Notes: generated by a model not told the origin, from the sequence alone. DNA of 64,000 bases from CAZTVN01 sp964617145 (GCA_964617145.1 CAZTVN010000001.1:1-64000), one strand, 5' to 3'. Positions 19,164 through 27,886 are shown, numbered from the stretch's first letter. A program made the numbers and translations.

Positions 19164-20492
19164 ATGTTTGATACCGTTATAAAGAATGCTCGAATTGTTT
19201 CTCATGAACCAGGTATTCGACAGGGTGATATTGTTATAAGTGGTGGAAAAATTGTTGATATTATTGATGCTTTTGATGGCGAAGCTTCTTTTATTTATGA
19301 TGTTTCAGGAAAATATGTGCTGCCTGGGATCATTGATGCTCATGTTCATTTTCGTGATCCGGGTTTGACGAAGAAAGAAGATTTTGTGAGTGGGTCTCGC
19401 GCTGCTGTGAGTGGCGGCATTACGACGGTTTTTGATATGCCTAATACCGATCCTCCAAATGTGAGCTTATCTGCTCTTATTGATAAGCGTCGGCGTATTT
19501 TGGGTCGCAGTTTTTGTCATTATGGATTTTATTTTGGCGCTACGGCTCATAATCTTCATGATCTTGAGAAGGTGAGCAATGTCGCTGGGATTAAATATTA
19601 CATTTCTCATTCGACTGGAGGACTTGGTGTTCCTGACATGAGCGTTTTGGAGCGTATTTTTGAGCATACGAATAAGCTTGTTGCGGTTCATGCTGAAGAT
19701 GAATCGATTATTCAGAGAAATTTTCAATTGTATGAGGATGAAGTTATTGGGATAGGGGATCATGGCAAAATTCGAAGCCGAGAAGCTGCGTATGAGGCTA
19801 CTTTGCAAGCTCTTACTTTAGCTCAAAAATATAAGCATCGACTGCATGTATGTCATGTGACGACTCAGGATGAAGTTGATCTTATTTTAAGATATCGTTC
19901 TCAAGGTGTTTTGGTTACTTTTGAGATTACCCCTCATCATCTTTTTTTGACTGAAGAAGAAGGGGAAAAACAGGGATTTTTTGTTAAAGTTAATCCTCCT
20001 CTTCGAACGCATAAAGATACTGTTTCGCTTTGGAAGGCGCTTGAAAGCGGTGATCTTGACATGATTGCTACGGATCATGCGCCTCATTTAAAGTCTGAAA
20101 AACATGCTGCGTATAAAGATGCTCCTTCTGGCGTACCTGGAGTTGAAACGATGCTTCCTCTTTTACTTCATGCTATGAATAAGCGTCGATCTTTTGCTTT
20201 ACATGATATTGTGAGGCTTATGTCGTATAATCCTGCTCGGATTTTTGGACTTCATTCCAAAGGAGCTGTGATTGTTGGATATGATGCGGATTTGGTCGTT
20301 TGCGATCTTGAACTTGAACGAGTTGTTGAGAATGAGTCATTGTATACTAAGTGTGGATGGTCTCCGTTTCATGGTTGGAAGCTTCGTGGTTGGCCAGTTA
20401 TGACTTTTGTTAGCGGGATGCCTGTGTATCGCGATGGTAAAGTCGATGAAAATTTTCGATGCGGGAAAGAGGTTGAATTTCATGCATCTTAA
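19164..20492 (+). CDS. pyrC: Dihydroorotase
   Basis: Cyclises carbamoyl aspartate to dihydroorotate. The 442-residue amidohydrolase has the metal-binding HVHFRDPG near residue 60, a Lys in GIKYYISHSTGG that could be the carboxylated bridging residue, and the ATDHAPH motif near residue 305. Length and the HFRDPG form point to the class I (PyrC/AllB-like) dihydroorotase. It follows pyrB by 39 bp and is followed by pyrD, which supports the pyrimidine role over allantoinase. Confidence 0.94.
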   Translation: MFDTVIKNARIVSHEPGIRQGDIVISGGKIVDIIDAFDGEASFIYDVSGKYVLPGIIDAHVHFRDPGLTKKEDFVSGSRAAVSGGITTVFDMPNTDPPNVSLSALIDKRRRILGRSFCHYGFYFGATAHNLHDLEKVSNVAGIKYYISHSTGGLGVPDMSVLERIFEHTNKLVAVHAEDESIIQRNFQLYEDEVIGIGDHGKIRSREAAYEATLQALTLAQKYKHRLHVCHVTTQDEVDLILRYRSQGVLVTFEITPHHLFLTEEEGEKQGFFVKVNPPLRTHKDTVSLWKALESGDLDMIATDHAPHLKSEKHAAYKDAPSGVPGVETMLPLLLHAMNKRRSFALHDIVRLMSYNPARIFGLHSKGAVIVGYDADLVVCDLELERVVENESLYTKCGWSPFHGWKLRGWPVMTFVSGMPVYRDGKVDENFRCGKEVEFHAS

Positions 20493-20552
20493 GATTGCCG
20501 ATAGAGGCTAAACCGTGTTTTAATAGATTTATCTTCTTTTTAAGATGTAAAC

Positions 20553-21485
20553 ATGGATACTTCAGTCGATTTTTGTGGCGTAAAGTTTCCAAATCCTACG
20601 GTTTTAGCTTCTGGTATTTTGGGCGTGACTGGGGCGAGTTTGCTTCGGGTAGTGAAAAATGGTGCTGGCGGGATTACCACTAAATCTGTTTGGTATAAGG
20701 CTCATAAAGGCCATCCGAATCCTGTGATTATTGCGAATGAGCATTTTATGCTCAATGCCGTTGGCCTTCCTGATGCAGGAATTGAAAAAGCCCGTGAAGA
20801 GATTCCTAAAGTTTTAGAAAAGTCTTCTGTACCTGTTATTGTGAATATTGTTGAGCGAAGTTTTGAAGATTTTGAACGTGTTGCGGAGCAGGTGGCTGAA
20901 ATGAAACCGTCTCTTATTGAGGTTAATATTTCTTGTCCTAATGTTGATAATGAGTTTGGGAAGCCTTTTTCCTGTTCAACGAAGGATGCCCATGAGCTGA
21001 CACGAAGGGTGAAAAAAAGAGTTGGCAAGATTCCTATTATTTTGAAACTTACTCCAAATGTGACTTCTATCTCTGAAATAGCTAAAGCTGTTGAATCTGC
21101 TGGAGCTGATGCGATTTGTGCTATTAATACGATGCCAGGTTTTATGTACGATATTGATATGAGGGCGCCGGTTTTGCATAACGGATTTAGTGGTATTTCC
21201 GGGCCTGCGATAAAGCCGCTTTCTGTTCGATGTGTGTATGAAATTGCTCGAAGCGTGAAGATCCCCATTATTGGGACTGGTGGTATTTTGACTGGACGTG
21301 ATGCTCTTGAAATGATGATGGTTGGTGCGACGCTTGTTGGAGTGGGAACAGGAGTACATTATCGTGGTATAAGTGTGTTCAAGAAAATTGTTCAAGAAAT
21401 GAGTGAGTGGTGTGAGAAAAATAAGGTGAAACGATTTCAAAATTTAATAGGTGTGGCGCATGAAAAGTCTTTTCGTCTTAAATAA
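20553..21485 (+). CDS. pyrD: Dihydroorotate dehydrogenase, class 1B catalytic subunit
   Basis: The 310-residue FMN protein oxidises dihydroorotate. The N-terminus (VKFPNPTVLASGI), the EVNISCPNVDN segment with the class 1 catalytic Cys, and the FMN phosphate site GTGGILTGRDALEMMMVGA are present. Cys at the catalytic base position and the adjoining pyrK define class 1B, which passes electrons to NAD+ rather than to quinone. This fits an organism without an obvious respiratory chain. Confidence 0.95.
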   Translation: MDTSVDFCGVKFPNPTVLASGILGVTGASLLRVVKNGAGGITTKSVWYKAHKGHPNPVIIANEHFMLNAVGLPDAGIEKAREEIPKVLEKSSVPVIVNIVERSFEDFERVAEQVAEMKPSLIEVNISCPNVDNEFGKPFSCSTKDAHELTRRVKKRVGKIPIILKLTPNVTSISEIAKAVESAGADAICAINTMPGFMYDIDMRAPVLHNGFSGISGPAIKPLSVRCVYEIARSVKIPIIGTGGILTGRDALEMMMVGATLVGVGTGVHYRGISVFKKIVQEMSEWCEKNKVKRFQNLIGVAHEKSFRLK

Positions 21486-21515
21486 TTTTTTGAGCTAATT
21501 TTTTCTTCTTTTATT

Positions 21516-22361
21516 ATGTCCGATCAAATCCCTCAAACATTTACGATTAAAAAAATTATTCAAGAGAATGCTGCGGTCAAAACTTACATCTTTGATCGAT
21601 CTGTTTGCGGGAAACCCGGACAGTTTGTGAATGTTTGGATTCCTCGGATGGACGAGAAGCCTATGAGTATTGCTTATGATGATTCCAAATCTCTTTCTCT
21701 TACTATTTGTGAGGTTGGTTCGTTTTCTCGTGCTATAGCTTCGAAAAAGGTTGGTGATAAGCTTGGTATACGTGGTCCTTATGGAAAACCTTTTCATTGG
21801 CAAAAAAAACAACATCTTATTATGGTAGCAGGTGGTTATGGTGCGGCGCCTTTGTTTTTTGCATCGAAAATGGCCATTCAAGATGGCTGTACAATAGATT
21901 TTATTCTTGGAGCTCGGACGAAAAATCATCTTCTTTATCTTAAAAGATTAGGGCTTGTCAAAGGGCTAAAACTGCATATTTCAACGGACGATGGAAGTTG
22001 TGGGCATAAAGGATATAATATCGATATTTTAACGAAAATTTTAGGTGAAACCCGAATGAAAACGTTGCAATTACCCGGTGCTCATTTTTTGAAGAAAAAA
22101 GCTGACTGGGTTTTTACTTGCGGTCCGGAAATGATGATGAAGCGAGTCTCTGATATTTGTTTTGAGAAAAATATTAAAGCTCAGGTGAGCGTCGAACGTT
22201 ACATGAAGTGCGGTTTTGGTATTTGTGGGCAGTGTTGCGTTGATGAATCAGGAATGCCTGTGTGTATTGAAGGTCCTGTTATGGATAATGATACAGCCCG
22301 AATGATCGAAGAATTTGGGAAATATCATCGCGACAGTGAGGGGAGGAAGGTTTATTTTTAG
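21516..22361 (+). CDS. pyrK: Dihydroorotate dehydrogenase electron transfer subunit
   Basis: The 281-residue flavoprotein of the ferredoxin-reductase family partners with PyrD to reduce NAD+. It has an FAD domain (GPYGKPFHW at about 86-94), an NAD domain (VAGGYGAAPLFF at about 105) and a C-terminal [2Fe-2S] motif with four Cys in the stretch KCGFGICGQCCVDESGMPVC. The extra Cys next to the third ligand is unusual but need not matter. Last gene of the pyrB-C-D-K run. Confidence 0.94.
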   Translation: MSDQIPQTFTIKKIIQENAAVKTYIFDRSVCGKPGQFVNVWIPRMDEKPMSIAYDDSKSLSLTICEVGSFSRAIASKKVGDKLGIRGPYGKPFHWQKKQHLIMVAGGYGAAPLFFASKMAIQDGCTIDFILGARTKNHLLYLKRLGLVKGLKLHISTDDGSCGHKGYNIDILTKILGETRMKTLQLPGAHFLKKKADWVFTCGPEMMMKRVSDICFEKNIKAQVSVERYMKCGFGICGQCCVDESGMPVCIEGPVMDNDTARMIEEFGKYHRDSEGRKVYF

Positions 22362-22396
22362 AGCGTGGGGTACAATTTTTATTTCAAGAAGCTTCT

Positions 22397-22671
22397 TAGG
22401 GCCTGTGCACACAAAGTTTTTACAGATGGAAGAGACATATTTTGTTCAGTTCAAGAAACGACGACGAAGGTGTGCCCAAAGGCACATCGAGGAGGAGTAA
22501 CGCAGAAATGGGCAAAATATGTCTCTTCCCTTCGGGTTGAACAGGAACCTGTCAGGTCTTCTTTGTTGCTCGTCGCTTGTGGAGCGCAATGGCGAAACAG
22601 CGCTCCTCGCGCCGCGAATCCGACCACGTTCCTGTTCAACCATCGCAAAAACTTTGTGTGCACAGGCCCTA
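22397..22671. repeat. Nested palindromic element (three-way-junction shape)
   Basis: This fills most of the 321 bp gap between convergent pyrK and the Clp gene. Outer arms of 24-25 nt are perfectly complementary (22397-22421 with 22647-22671; they begin TAGGGCCTGTGCACAC). Inside are two further perfect pairs that each close a hairpin: 22430-22444 with 22513-22527 (15 bp) and 22535-22548 with 22628-22641 (14 bp). Each hairpin has its own inner stem, TGTGCC/GGCACA and GGAGCGC/GCGCTCC. The element is visibly richer in G+C than its surroundings. It could be a non-autonomous mobile element, a structured RNA or a strong bidirectional terminator. No gene inside is credible. Confidence 0.85.
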
Positions 22672-22682
22672 GGAGAGAATTT

Positions 22683-25061
22683 TTAATTCGTCAGTTTCCG
22701 AAAGATAAAATTTTCGTTTTCGACCTGACAGGTTATTTGATCTCCTTCTTTTAGTTGTTTACGAAGAAGCATTTTTGCCAAAGGAGTATCGATTTCTTTT
22801 TGAATCACTAAACGGGCTGGCCTTGCTCCAAAAACTGGATCATAGCCGAGTTCCGCAAGTTTTTTTCGCGCTGAGTCCATTAAAATAAAACTGATATTTT
22901 GTTCTTCCAGCGATTCAACGGTATCTCGAATCAAGAGATTTATAATGCTTTCAATATTTTCCTTGGTGAGAAAATCGAAAAGAATGATATCATCAAATCG
23001 ATTGATAAGTTCTGGCTTAAGGAGCGTACGGAGTTCTTTAATGAGAGTGTTTTTTTGTTCACGTTCATTGAGTGATTTTATTTGAGCAAAATCGATGGTT
23101 TGTCCTCCAAGATTGGATGAACAAATGATGATAGTATTTTCAAAATTCACTTTTTGTCCTTTGGCATCGGTAAGATGTCCTTCGTCAAGCATTTGAAGAA
23201 GCAAATTAAATATTTCTGGATGCGCTTTTTCGATTTCGTCAAAGAGAATGACGCTGTATGGCCTTCGTCTGATTATTTCAGTAAGTTGGCCTCCTTCTTC
23301 GTAACCGATATACCCTGGAGGAGCACCGATGAGTCTCGCGCTTGTATGTTTTTCACTCAATTCGCTCATGTCAAAGCGAACGAGAGCATCAAGCGTTCCA
23401 AAAAGGTATTCTGTGAGCCTTTCCGCGAGTTCTGTTTTTCCTACTCCCGTTGGCCCCATAAAAATAAAGGATCCGATGGGTTTTGATTTTTTCTTCATCC
23501 CTGTTTGGTTTCGGATAATGGCTTCAGATACGATTTTTATTGCTTTGTTTTGGCCGACAATATTTTGAGACAATATTTCTTCAATGTGCAATAGGCGTTC
23601 TCCTTCGTTTCCTTGAATATGAGGCTTCGGTATTCCTGTCATCTTTGAGACGATTTCTTCTACGATTTCTCGGGTTAAGATTTTTTCGCGTCGTTTCTCT
23701 TTTTCTTTTAAACTTTTTTCTAGAGAGAGTATTTTTGCTTCGATATGTCTGGCTTTATAGCTCAATTTGTTTGCCAGAGGAATATTTTTGTTCATCGTAG
23801 CTTTTTCTTTTCTTTCTATGATGTCAGAGAAAAGAAATTTTTGCGCTTCCTTTTGTCCTGAAAGAGAAAATTCTGGAATATTCATGGCTGTACAGGCTTC
23901 ATCAAGCAGATCAATGGCTTTATCTGGCAAGAGACGATGTACGATATAGCGCTGACTTAAGCGTAAAATATCTTCCAAAATTTCGTCAGGAATGAGGATT
24001 TTGTGATAATTTTCAAACTTTTTTTTAATTCCTTTCAAAATAATCAAACAGTTTTCTTCTGATGGTTCTTCGATATAAACCGGCTGAAATCGTCTTTCGA
24101 GCGCAGCATCTTTTTCAAAATGTTTTCTATACTCGCTTTCCGTTGTTGCGCCTATGCATTGGATTTCTCCACGAGCAAGAGCTGGTTTTAAGATGTTTGC
24201 CGCTTCGGAATTATCTTCTTTTTGCACCAATGAATGGATTTCATCAAAAAATATGATAATTTTTCCATCGGATTTTTTTACTTCCTCGAGAATATTTTTC
24301 AATCTTTCTTCAAATTCTCCTTTTAAGCTCGCTCCTGCAATTATGGAATGGATACTCAGTTCGATGATACGTTTATTTTTGAGATTTTCTGGCACTTTGT
24401 CCTTGGCAATCATATAGGCAATTCCTTCAACAATGCCTGTTTTTCCTACTCCCGGGCCGCCGAAAAGCACTGGATTGTTTTTTGTTTTTCTTGAAAGAAT
24501 TTGAATGATTCTCTCGGTTTCCTCAAAACGATCAATGATGGGATCAAGTTTTCCATCGATTGCTTTTTGAGTCAGATCGTCTCCGTATTGATCGAGAAAT
24601 GTTGTGATTTCGGTTTTTTGTCTTTTTTTTGATTTTTCGTAATAACCGTATATTTTTTCGTAGGAGAGATTAAAATTTTTCAAGGCTTCCTGAATACGCT
24701 TTGATGGATCTTTGGTTAAAATCATGAAAAGATGTATGGATTTTACGCTTTTATCATTGAATGTTTCGACGATTTTTTTGGCTTCTTCCAAAGTTTTTTT
24801 AAGTTCCGCGTCGAATCCAATGTTTTTTATTTTTGTGTCATTTACATCCGTTGTCTCTCTCCGTATTTTTGTTAAGCTCTGAATAAATTCTTCTTTTGAT
24901 ATTTTGAACTCTTTAAACATTTCATCTATTTCTTCGTCATTTTGTTTTAGAATTGCGAGAAAAACGTGTTCTTTTTTTACGTATGACGCGTTTTCTTTGA
25001 GAGCTTCTATTGAGGCAATTTGTAAGATGTTTTCGATTTGTGAAGAGTAGGAAGTTGGCAT
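22683..25061 (-). CDS. Clp-family AAA+ unfoldase/disaggregase (ClpC/ClpB type)
   Basis: The 792-residue protein has a Clp N-terminal domain (1-145) and two AAA+ modules: Walker A GGPGVGKT at 201-208 with Walker B IIIFFDEIH near 270, and Walker A MGPTGVGKT at 535-543 with ILFDEIEKAH. The region between them (about 390-480) is short, so the long ClpB coiled coil is missing and the build is ClpC-like. Yet the ClpP-docking (I/L/V)GF loop expected before KPELINRF is not seen. The first pore loop reads GASLKGEFEERL, with Leu where Clp proteins have Tyr; the second (GYIGYEEGG) is normal. Substrate and partner are therefore open. Downstream of two unrecognised genes in the same operon. Confidence 0.85.
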   Translation of the reverse strand: MPTSYSSQIENILQIASIEALKENASYVKKEHVFLAILKQNDEEIDEMFKEFKISKEEFIQSLTKIRRETTDVNDTKIKNIGFDAELKKTLEEAKKIVETFNDKSVKSIHLFMILTKDPSKRIQEALKNFNLSYEKIYGYYEKSKKRQKTEITTFLDQYGDDLTQKAIDGKLDPIIDRFEETERIIQILSRKTKNNPVLFGGPGVGKTGIVEGIAYMIAKDKVPENLKNKRIIELSIHSIIAGASLKGEFEERLKNILEEVKKSDGKIIIFFDEIHSLVQKEDNSEAANILKPALARGEIQCIGATTESEYRKHFEKDAALERRFQPVYIEEPSEENCLIILKGIKKKFENYHKILIPDEILEDILRLSQRYIVHRLLPDKAIDLLDEACTAMNIPEFSLSGQKEAQKFLFSDIIERKEKATMNKNIPLANKLSYKARHIEAKILSLEKSLKEKEKRREKILTREIVEEIVSKMTGIPKPHIQGNEGERLLHIEEILSQNIVGQNKAIKIVSEAIIRNQTGMKKKSKPIGSFIFMGPTGVGKTELAERLTEYLFGTLDALVRFDMSELSEKHTSARLIGAPPGYIGYEEGGQLTEIIRRRPYSVILFDEIEKAHPEIFNLLLQMLDEGHLTDAKGQKVNFENTIIICSSNLGGQTIDFAQIKSLNEREQKNTLIKELRTLLKPELINRFDDIILFDFLTKENIESIINLLIRDTVESLEEQNISFILMDSARKKLAELGYDPVFGARPARLVIQKEIDTPLAKMLLRKQLKEGDQITCQVENENFIFRKLTN

Positions 25062-25065
25062 AGGT

Positions 25066-26481
25066 TTAAGCTTCTAGGGTAAGAGCGGTTTCGATTTTTC
25101 TTAATGTGCTTATATAGCTGTTTTGAGCGCGAGGGATTCTGATTTCTTCACTTAAAAGATCTTTTTGAGTGATAATTTGAGATCCTTGTTGTGATTCCCC
25201 AACAAGTTCTAGTTGAGAGATGGTTTCAGCCGGCATGTTTGCGAAAATTTCTTCTAAAGTCGCGATGGCGCTCATACTTTCTGCGATTTCTTCTTTTTGA
25301 GGTTTTTGTTCTTCTGGCGCAAACATTTTTCTTCCCACTACGTCGCGTACTTTTGTTAATAGATTTACTACGATATTGCCTGAAAGTTCTTCGATATCGT
25401 CTGGAATGTTTTCTGCTGATTCTCCTGAAATAGCAGATGTTCTTTCGATTGATGAGGGTTCTGCTAAACCATGTTTTTCAGAACCCTCTGCTGTTTTTCC
25501 TTCCTCAACACTTTCAACGAGCGATGTCAAATATTGAAAGTTGTTTCTGATAGCAATGGTTACTGGTCGCTCTATAGCTTGATTTTGATCTGTTGTTTGC
25601 GTTTCTTCTTGAATTGTTTCGTGCGTGCTGTTGGCGATAGCTTGAATGAAAGGTTTTCGTGTTTCTTCTCTTTCTAGCCCTTCATATATTTTCGCGCTAT
25701 CTCCTCTTTTTTCTTGTTCTTCGTCAATTTTTGCACGGACTACTGTTTCGATTCCCTTTGGTATTTCTCTTACGATCCATCCGTGGAAAATAAAGGCTTG
25801 TAAGGCAGGATCTTGTCCTTTTATGGCCCAATGCCCTTGAAAATTTTTTTGATCAGATTTGGCTGGGATCCAATATAGGATAAGTTTTTCGGCACCTTGA
25901 GGTGAAATCGCTTCATATATTTTGGGTTTTTCTTCTTCATCTGCTTTATCGAAAAGAGGCAGTCCTTCTAATGCTCTTTGTTCCTGTAGCCCTTCGTAAT
26001 CCAGTGAACCGTCTGTTTTTTTATAATTGATCATTGCTGGCGCTTCTAAATTTCCAAAAAATGGATTTTTTACCTTTTCGTTTAGGACGGAGAGATTTCT
26101 ATCCGTCAAGTTGACGAGATAGGTTACTGCCAGACGTTTTTTTTCTTTTATGCTATCTTCGGCATTTTCTCTTTTTAAGAAAAAATCTTTCAGTCTTTTT
26201 ACTAGAGCCTTGCTTGCTTCGGCTTGATTTTGCGTTAGTGCCTCTTGAAGTGCTCGGATATTGTCTTCTACGCCTCTCGTAAGATCTTCTGGAAGGTTTT
26301 TGAAAGTTGTTCCTATTTCATGAAGCGTTGTGTCAACGAAAGATCCTGTTGTTTCTAGGTCGTGTCCGAGATTTTCAAGTTCTAGAAGAGTGTTTTTAAG
26401 GAAGCCTTCTCGCAGACTTTCTCCAGATGGTTCTCTTTCAAGGCCTGATACTTCTTTATTTTGTTTCGTTGATACCGTCAT
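25066..26481 (-). CDS. Unrecognised protein, Clp-linked
   Basis: I do not recognise this 471-residue protein. It is hydrophilic and acidic, with no membrane segment or signal peptide. Residues 1-125 look helical (LLELENLGHDLETT, DNIRALQEALTQNQAEASKAL). The middle (about 140-260) is more globular with aromatic residues (ILYWIPAKS, HWAIKG, FHGWIVREIP). The rest is rich in Glu, Ser and Thr and probably flexible. The motif YEGL-x-x-[EQ] occurs twice, near 165 and 285. The start overlaps the upstream small gene by 26 nt and the stop lies 4 bp before the Clp gene, so it may be an adaptor or substrate of that ATPase; this is inference from position only. Confidence 0.75.
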   Translation of the reverse strand: MTVSTKQNKEVSGLEREPSGESLREGFLKNTLLELENLGHDLETTGSFVDTTLHEIGTTFKNLPEDLTRGVEDNIRALQEALTQNQAEASKALVKRLKDFFLKRENAEDSIKEKKRLAVTYLVNLTDRNLSVLNEKVKNPFFGNLEAPAMINYKKTDGSLDYEGLQEQRALEGLPLFDKADEEEKPKIYEAISPQGAEKLILYWIPAKSDQKNFQGHWAIKGQDPALQAFIFHGWIVREIPKGIETVVRAKIDEEQEKRGDSAKIYEGLEREETRKPFIQAIANSTHETIQEETQTTDQNQAIERPVTIAIRNNFQYLTSLVESVEEGKTAEGSEKHGLAEPSSIERTSAISGESAENIPDDIEELSGNIVVNLLTKVRDVVGRKMFAPEEQKPQKEEIAESMSAIATLEEIFANMPAETISQLELVGESQQGSQIITQKDLLSEEIRIPRAQNSYISTLRKIETALTLEA

Positions 26482-26779
26482 TGATTGTGGTAAAAAGATT
26501 TTTGAGTATTTTTTTTTCTTCTCTGCCTGATTCTTGCTCGAGTTTTTGAAACATGGGCCGTATTTTTTCTTTTTGAATATTATTTATATCCAGAAGAAAT
26601 TTTTTATTTATTTTTATGAGTTGACTCATCCCTTCTGCAATGATTTTTTTGAGTTCTTCGTATTGTTTTTGATTTAATGTTGGAAATACTTCATCGAACG
26701 TCTCTAAAATTTCTTTTGGGAGATTTTGGATATTTTTTAGAAGTTCTAGAAGAGCACGTTTTTCTTCTTCCGATGGCAT
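26456..26779 (-). CDS. Unrecognised small helical protein, first gene of the clp-linked operon
   Basis: The 107-residue protein is charged and predicted to be almost all helix (EEEKRALLELLKNIQNLPKE at the start, then Lys/Glu-rich heptads to the end). It has no Cys and no membrane segment. A good promoter sits 60 bp upstream, and it overlaps the following 471-residue gene by 26 nt in another frame, which suggests translational coupling. I know no family for it. Confidence 0.7.
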   Translation of the reverse strand: MPSEEEKRALLELLKNIQNLPKEILETFDEVFPTLNQKQYEELKKIIAEGMSQLIKINKKFLLDINNIQKEKIRPMFQKLEQESGREEKKILKNLFTTINDGINETK

Positions 26780-26839
26780 ATTTGATATTAAAAGAAATTT
26801 TGCGATAGAAGCTTGTTTGTGGGTTCGTTTAATCTTAAA

Positions 26840-26869
26840 ATTATAACATTTTTTTGCCTAACATGCCAA
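26840..26869 (-). promoter_or_regulatory. Promoter of the clp-linked operon
   Basis: Read on the minus strand: -35 box TTGGCA (26869-26864), 18 bp spacer, perfect -10 TATAAT (26845-26840) preceded by TG at the extended position. The start would fall near 26833, about 54 nt before the first gene. No CIRCE-like heat-shock operator (a 9 bp inverted repeat) is seen nearby. Confidence 0.65.
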
Positions 26870-26972
26870 CTTAAAATCGCGGGTAATTTCTCGCGGATCG
26901 ATGCGTCAAAGGCCTGTCAGTATCATGTTTTTGCTCTTATTTTTTTCACTCCTCTTTTTTTAAAAAAAAGGT

Positions 26973-27002
26973 TTGCTTCATGTCGTTGTTTCCCGTTACA
27001 CT
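26973..27002 (+). promoter_or_regulatory. Possible promoter of pyrE
   Basis: TTGCTT (26973-26978), 18 bp and TACACT (26997-27002) lie about 37 bp upstream of the pyrE ATG. The match is modest. The rest of the 259 bp divergent region (26780-27038) holds the clp-linked promoter and a T7/A8 self-complementary run at about 26951-26971, and otherwise nothing I can assign. Confidence 0.35.
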
Positions 27003-27038
27003 GTCTGTGATCAATTTTATTGATATTCACCATTTTAT

Positions 27039-27710
27039 ATGGAGCAGTATAAGCAAGAATTTGTGAAGTTTTTGGTTGAAACACAGGCTTTACAATTTGG
27101 TGAATTCACCTTGAAAAGTGGTCGAAAAGCTCCTTATTTTTTTAATATTGGCAGTTTTTGTCAAGGATCGGCCATTTCTAAGCTTTCATCTTATTATGCA
27201 GAGGCTTTTCTTCAAAGCGGATTTTCGGCTGATGTGATCTTTGGGCCTGCTTATAAGGGCATTCCTCTTGCTGTTTCTCTTTCTATTACACTTTTTCGAG
27301 ATTTTCAAAAAAATGTTTCTTATGCTTTTAATCGTAAAGAAGCGAAAACTTATGGACAGAAAGATACGATTGTAGGCGCTTCTTTTTCTGATAAGACTCG
27401 CGTAGTTCTTGTTGATGATGTTGTTACCGCTGGAACCGCGATTCGAGAATCTTTAGAGATACTTAAAAATAATGGTAATCCCCAGATTTCTGGCATTCTT
27501 ATTGCTTTGGACCGTATGGAAAAGAATAATGATGGGGAAAATGCGCTTCTTTCGCTTTCTCAAGATTTTCATATTTCCATACACGCCATTATTACTTTAG
27601 ATGAGGTGATTGAATATTTATACGGAAGATCATTTGATGGCCATACCTATATTGACGATGAACGTATGGAAGTTATCCAAAATTACAGGGCTTTATATGG
27701 TATTTCCTAA
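27039..27710 (+). CDS. pyrE: Orotate phosphoribosyltransferase
   Basis: Adds the ribose phosphate from PRPP to orotate. The 223-residue protein has the PRPP-binding motif VVLVDDVVTAGTAIRE (about 128-143), the N-terminal LKSGRKAPYFFNIG hood segment and the FGPAYKGIPLA loop. These mark OPRT rather than another phosphoribosyltransferase. It is separated from the pyrBCDK run by the Clp genes, so the pathway is split over three transcription units. Confidence 0.95.
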   Translation: MEQYKQEFVKFLVETQALQFGEFTLKSGRKAPYFFNIGSFCQGSAISKLSSYYAEAFLQSGFSADVIFGPAYKGIPLAVSLSITLFRDFQKNVSYAFNRKEAKTYGQKDTIVGASFSDKTRVVLVDDVVTAGTAIRESLEILKNNGNPQISGILIALDRMEKNNDGENALLSLSQDFHISIHAIITLDEVIEYLYGRSFDGHTYIDDERMEVIQNYRALYGIS

Positions 27711-27711
27711 G

Positions 27712-27876
27712 GATATACTGTAAAACATGATTATTACTACAATTGACAAAATTTGGCTACGAATAACTCATCGCTCGTCGTCGTATCTTGTATCTGATAC
27801 ATGTTTTTCTCGCGAGTTCGTTGTTCTCGCTCAAATTTTGTCAATTTCGATACGCAATCATGTTTTGCAGTATGTC
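27712..27876. repeat. Palindromic element between pyrE and pyrF
   Basis: Two nested inverted repeats: 27715-27732 with 27856-27873 (18 nt, one mismatch; starts ATACTG) and 27741-27755 with 27832-27846 (15 nt, perfect; AATTGACAAAATTTG). The inner part continues as an imperfect stem with a small GTATC/GATAC hairpin. The whole region folds into one long stem of about 165 nt. It begins right after the pyrE stop and ends 10 bp before the pyrF ATG, so it could affect pyrF expression. It may be a MITE-like insertion or an RNA structure. Confidence 0.75.
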
Positions 27877-27886
27877 ACTAATCTTT

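Noticed and set aside
22446..22663. Two short minus-strand frames inside the same element
   Set aside because: They overlap each other and mirror the palindrome; no coding signal.
22365..22754. Open reading frame of 129 codons on the + strand through the palindromic element, including a GGAGG-like site near 22490
   Set aside because: The frame follows from the inverted repeats and runs into the opposite-strand Clp gene; the product has no family features. The genome otherwise does not use such sites.
26951..26971. CCT-T7-A8-GG near-palindrome as a terminator
   Set aside because: It lies between divergent genes, where no transcript should end, and has almost no GC pairs.
22568..27780. Shared 8-mer GCTCGTCG in both palindromic elements (22568-22575 and 27773-27780)
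   Set aside because: Too short to show common origin without more copies; the arms differ completely.
27788..27886. Longer N-terminus for pyrF starting at 27788
   Set aside because: The extra 33 residues come from the palindromic element and do not resemble the family; the ATG at 27887 gives a normal start.
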